This document shows positions 5,031-5,113 of a DNA stretch of 5,113 bases, in pieces (positions within the stretch are counted from its first letter, which is position 1; every line of letters begins with the position of its first letter). Made by a program: the position numbers and the translations under genes. Where the stretch lies: contig CACZOG010000009.1 of NCBI GenBank assembly GCA_902782715.1, positions 1 to 5,113 on the forward strand, read 5' to 3'. Below the pieces are notes generated by a model. The model was not told the origin of the DNA, made no database searches, and saw nothing but the letters and a program-made list of their open reading frames with translations. The stretch is from an uncultured Lachnospiraceae bacterium (GTDB lineage Bacteria > Bacillota > Clostridia > Lachnospirales > Lachnospiraceae).

Positions 5031-5096
5031 ATTACTTGTAACCCCCCAATACATTATAGTTTTTTGCTATACCCCATAAGAAGAAATACCTTCTCT

Positions 5097-5104
5097 AAAA
5101 AGGA
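5097..5104 (+). promoter_or_regulatory. Ribosome binding site at the window edge
   Basis: AAAAAGGA precedes the last bases of the window by a distance that would put a start codon at about 5112 or just beyond; the window ends in GT, so a GTG start there is possible. No start codon in a long open frame is seen between here and the end. The downstream gene cannot be identified. Confidence 0.3.
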
Positions 5105-5113
5105 CAGATCAGT

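Noticed and set aside
4775..5041. 88-codon + strand frame overlapping the end of ftsH
   Set aside because: It is a shifted frame of ftsH extended by AT-rich DNA without stops; no ribosome binding site or domain is seen.
5037..5113. Riboswitch or T-box in the leader of the next gene
   Set aside because: Only weak short stems are seen (for example 5055-5059 with 5067-5071, and 5079-5083 with 5090-5094); no conserved core of a known class is recognised and the leader is cut by the window.

Overview
The window reads as chromosomal DNA from a low-to-moderate-GC Firmicute, most likely a clostridial (Lachnospiraceae-like) bacterium. This rests on gene order, strong AGGAGG-type ribosome binding sites, frequent AGA arginine codons, AT-rich intergenic DNA, and a full-length TilS-Hpt-FtsH block. 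The genus cannot be fixed by eye.

All genes are on the + strand. In order they are: the 3' end of an HU-type DNA-binding protein gene (1-106) with a strong intrinsic terminator; rqcP/yabO (210-449), a small S4-domain ribosome-quality-control factor; a 232-bp AT-rich gap with a good sigma-A-type promoter; a divIC/ftsB-family division gene (682-999); a 156-bp gap holding a probable terminator and a striking 20-bp perfect inverted repeat; tilS (1156-2499); hpt/hprT (2536-3072); ftsH (3094-4950, GTG start); and a 163-bp tail with a promoter-like signal and a ribosome binding site at the window edge, pointing to a further + strand gene just outside.

This is the conserved hup-rqcP-(yabP-yabQ)-divIC-(spoIIE)-tilS-hpt-ftsH neighbourhood of Bacillus and Clostridia, without the three genes in brackets. 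All three are sporulation genes, so the host may be a non-sporulating or sporulation-degenerate lineage. The remaining genes are housekeeping: nucleoid structure, rescue of stalled 50S subunits, septum assembly, decoding of AUA codons (lysidine), purine salvage, and membrane proteolysis. The tilS-hpt-ftsH genes are closely spaced and look like an operon.

No mobile-element gene, CRISPR array, tRNA, rRNA or obviously new protein system is present. The items most worth a second look are in the non-coding DNA: the nested palindrome before tilS, a possible 44-codon leader ORF ending in an ATGA overlap with the tilS start, and hairpins in the rqcP leader and over its stop codon.
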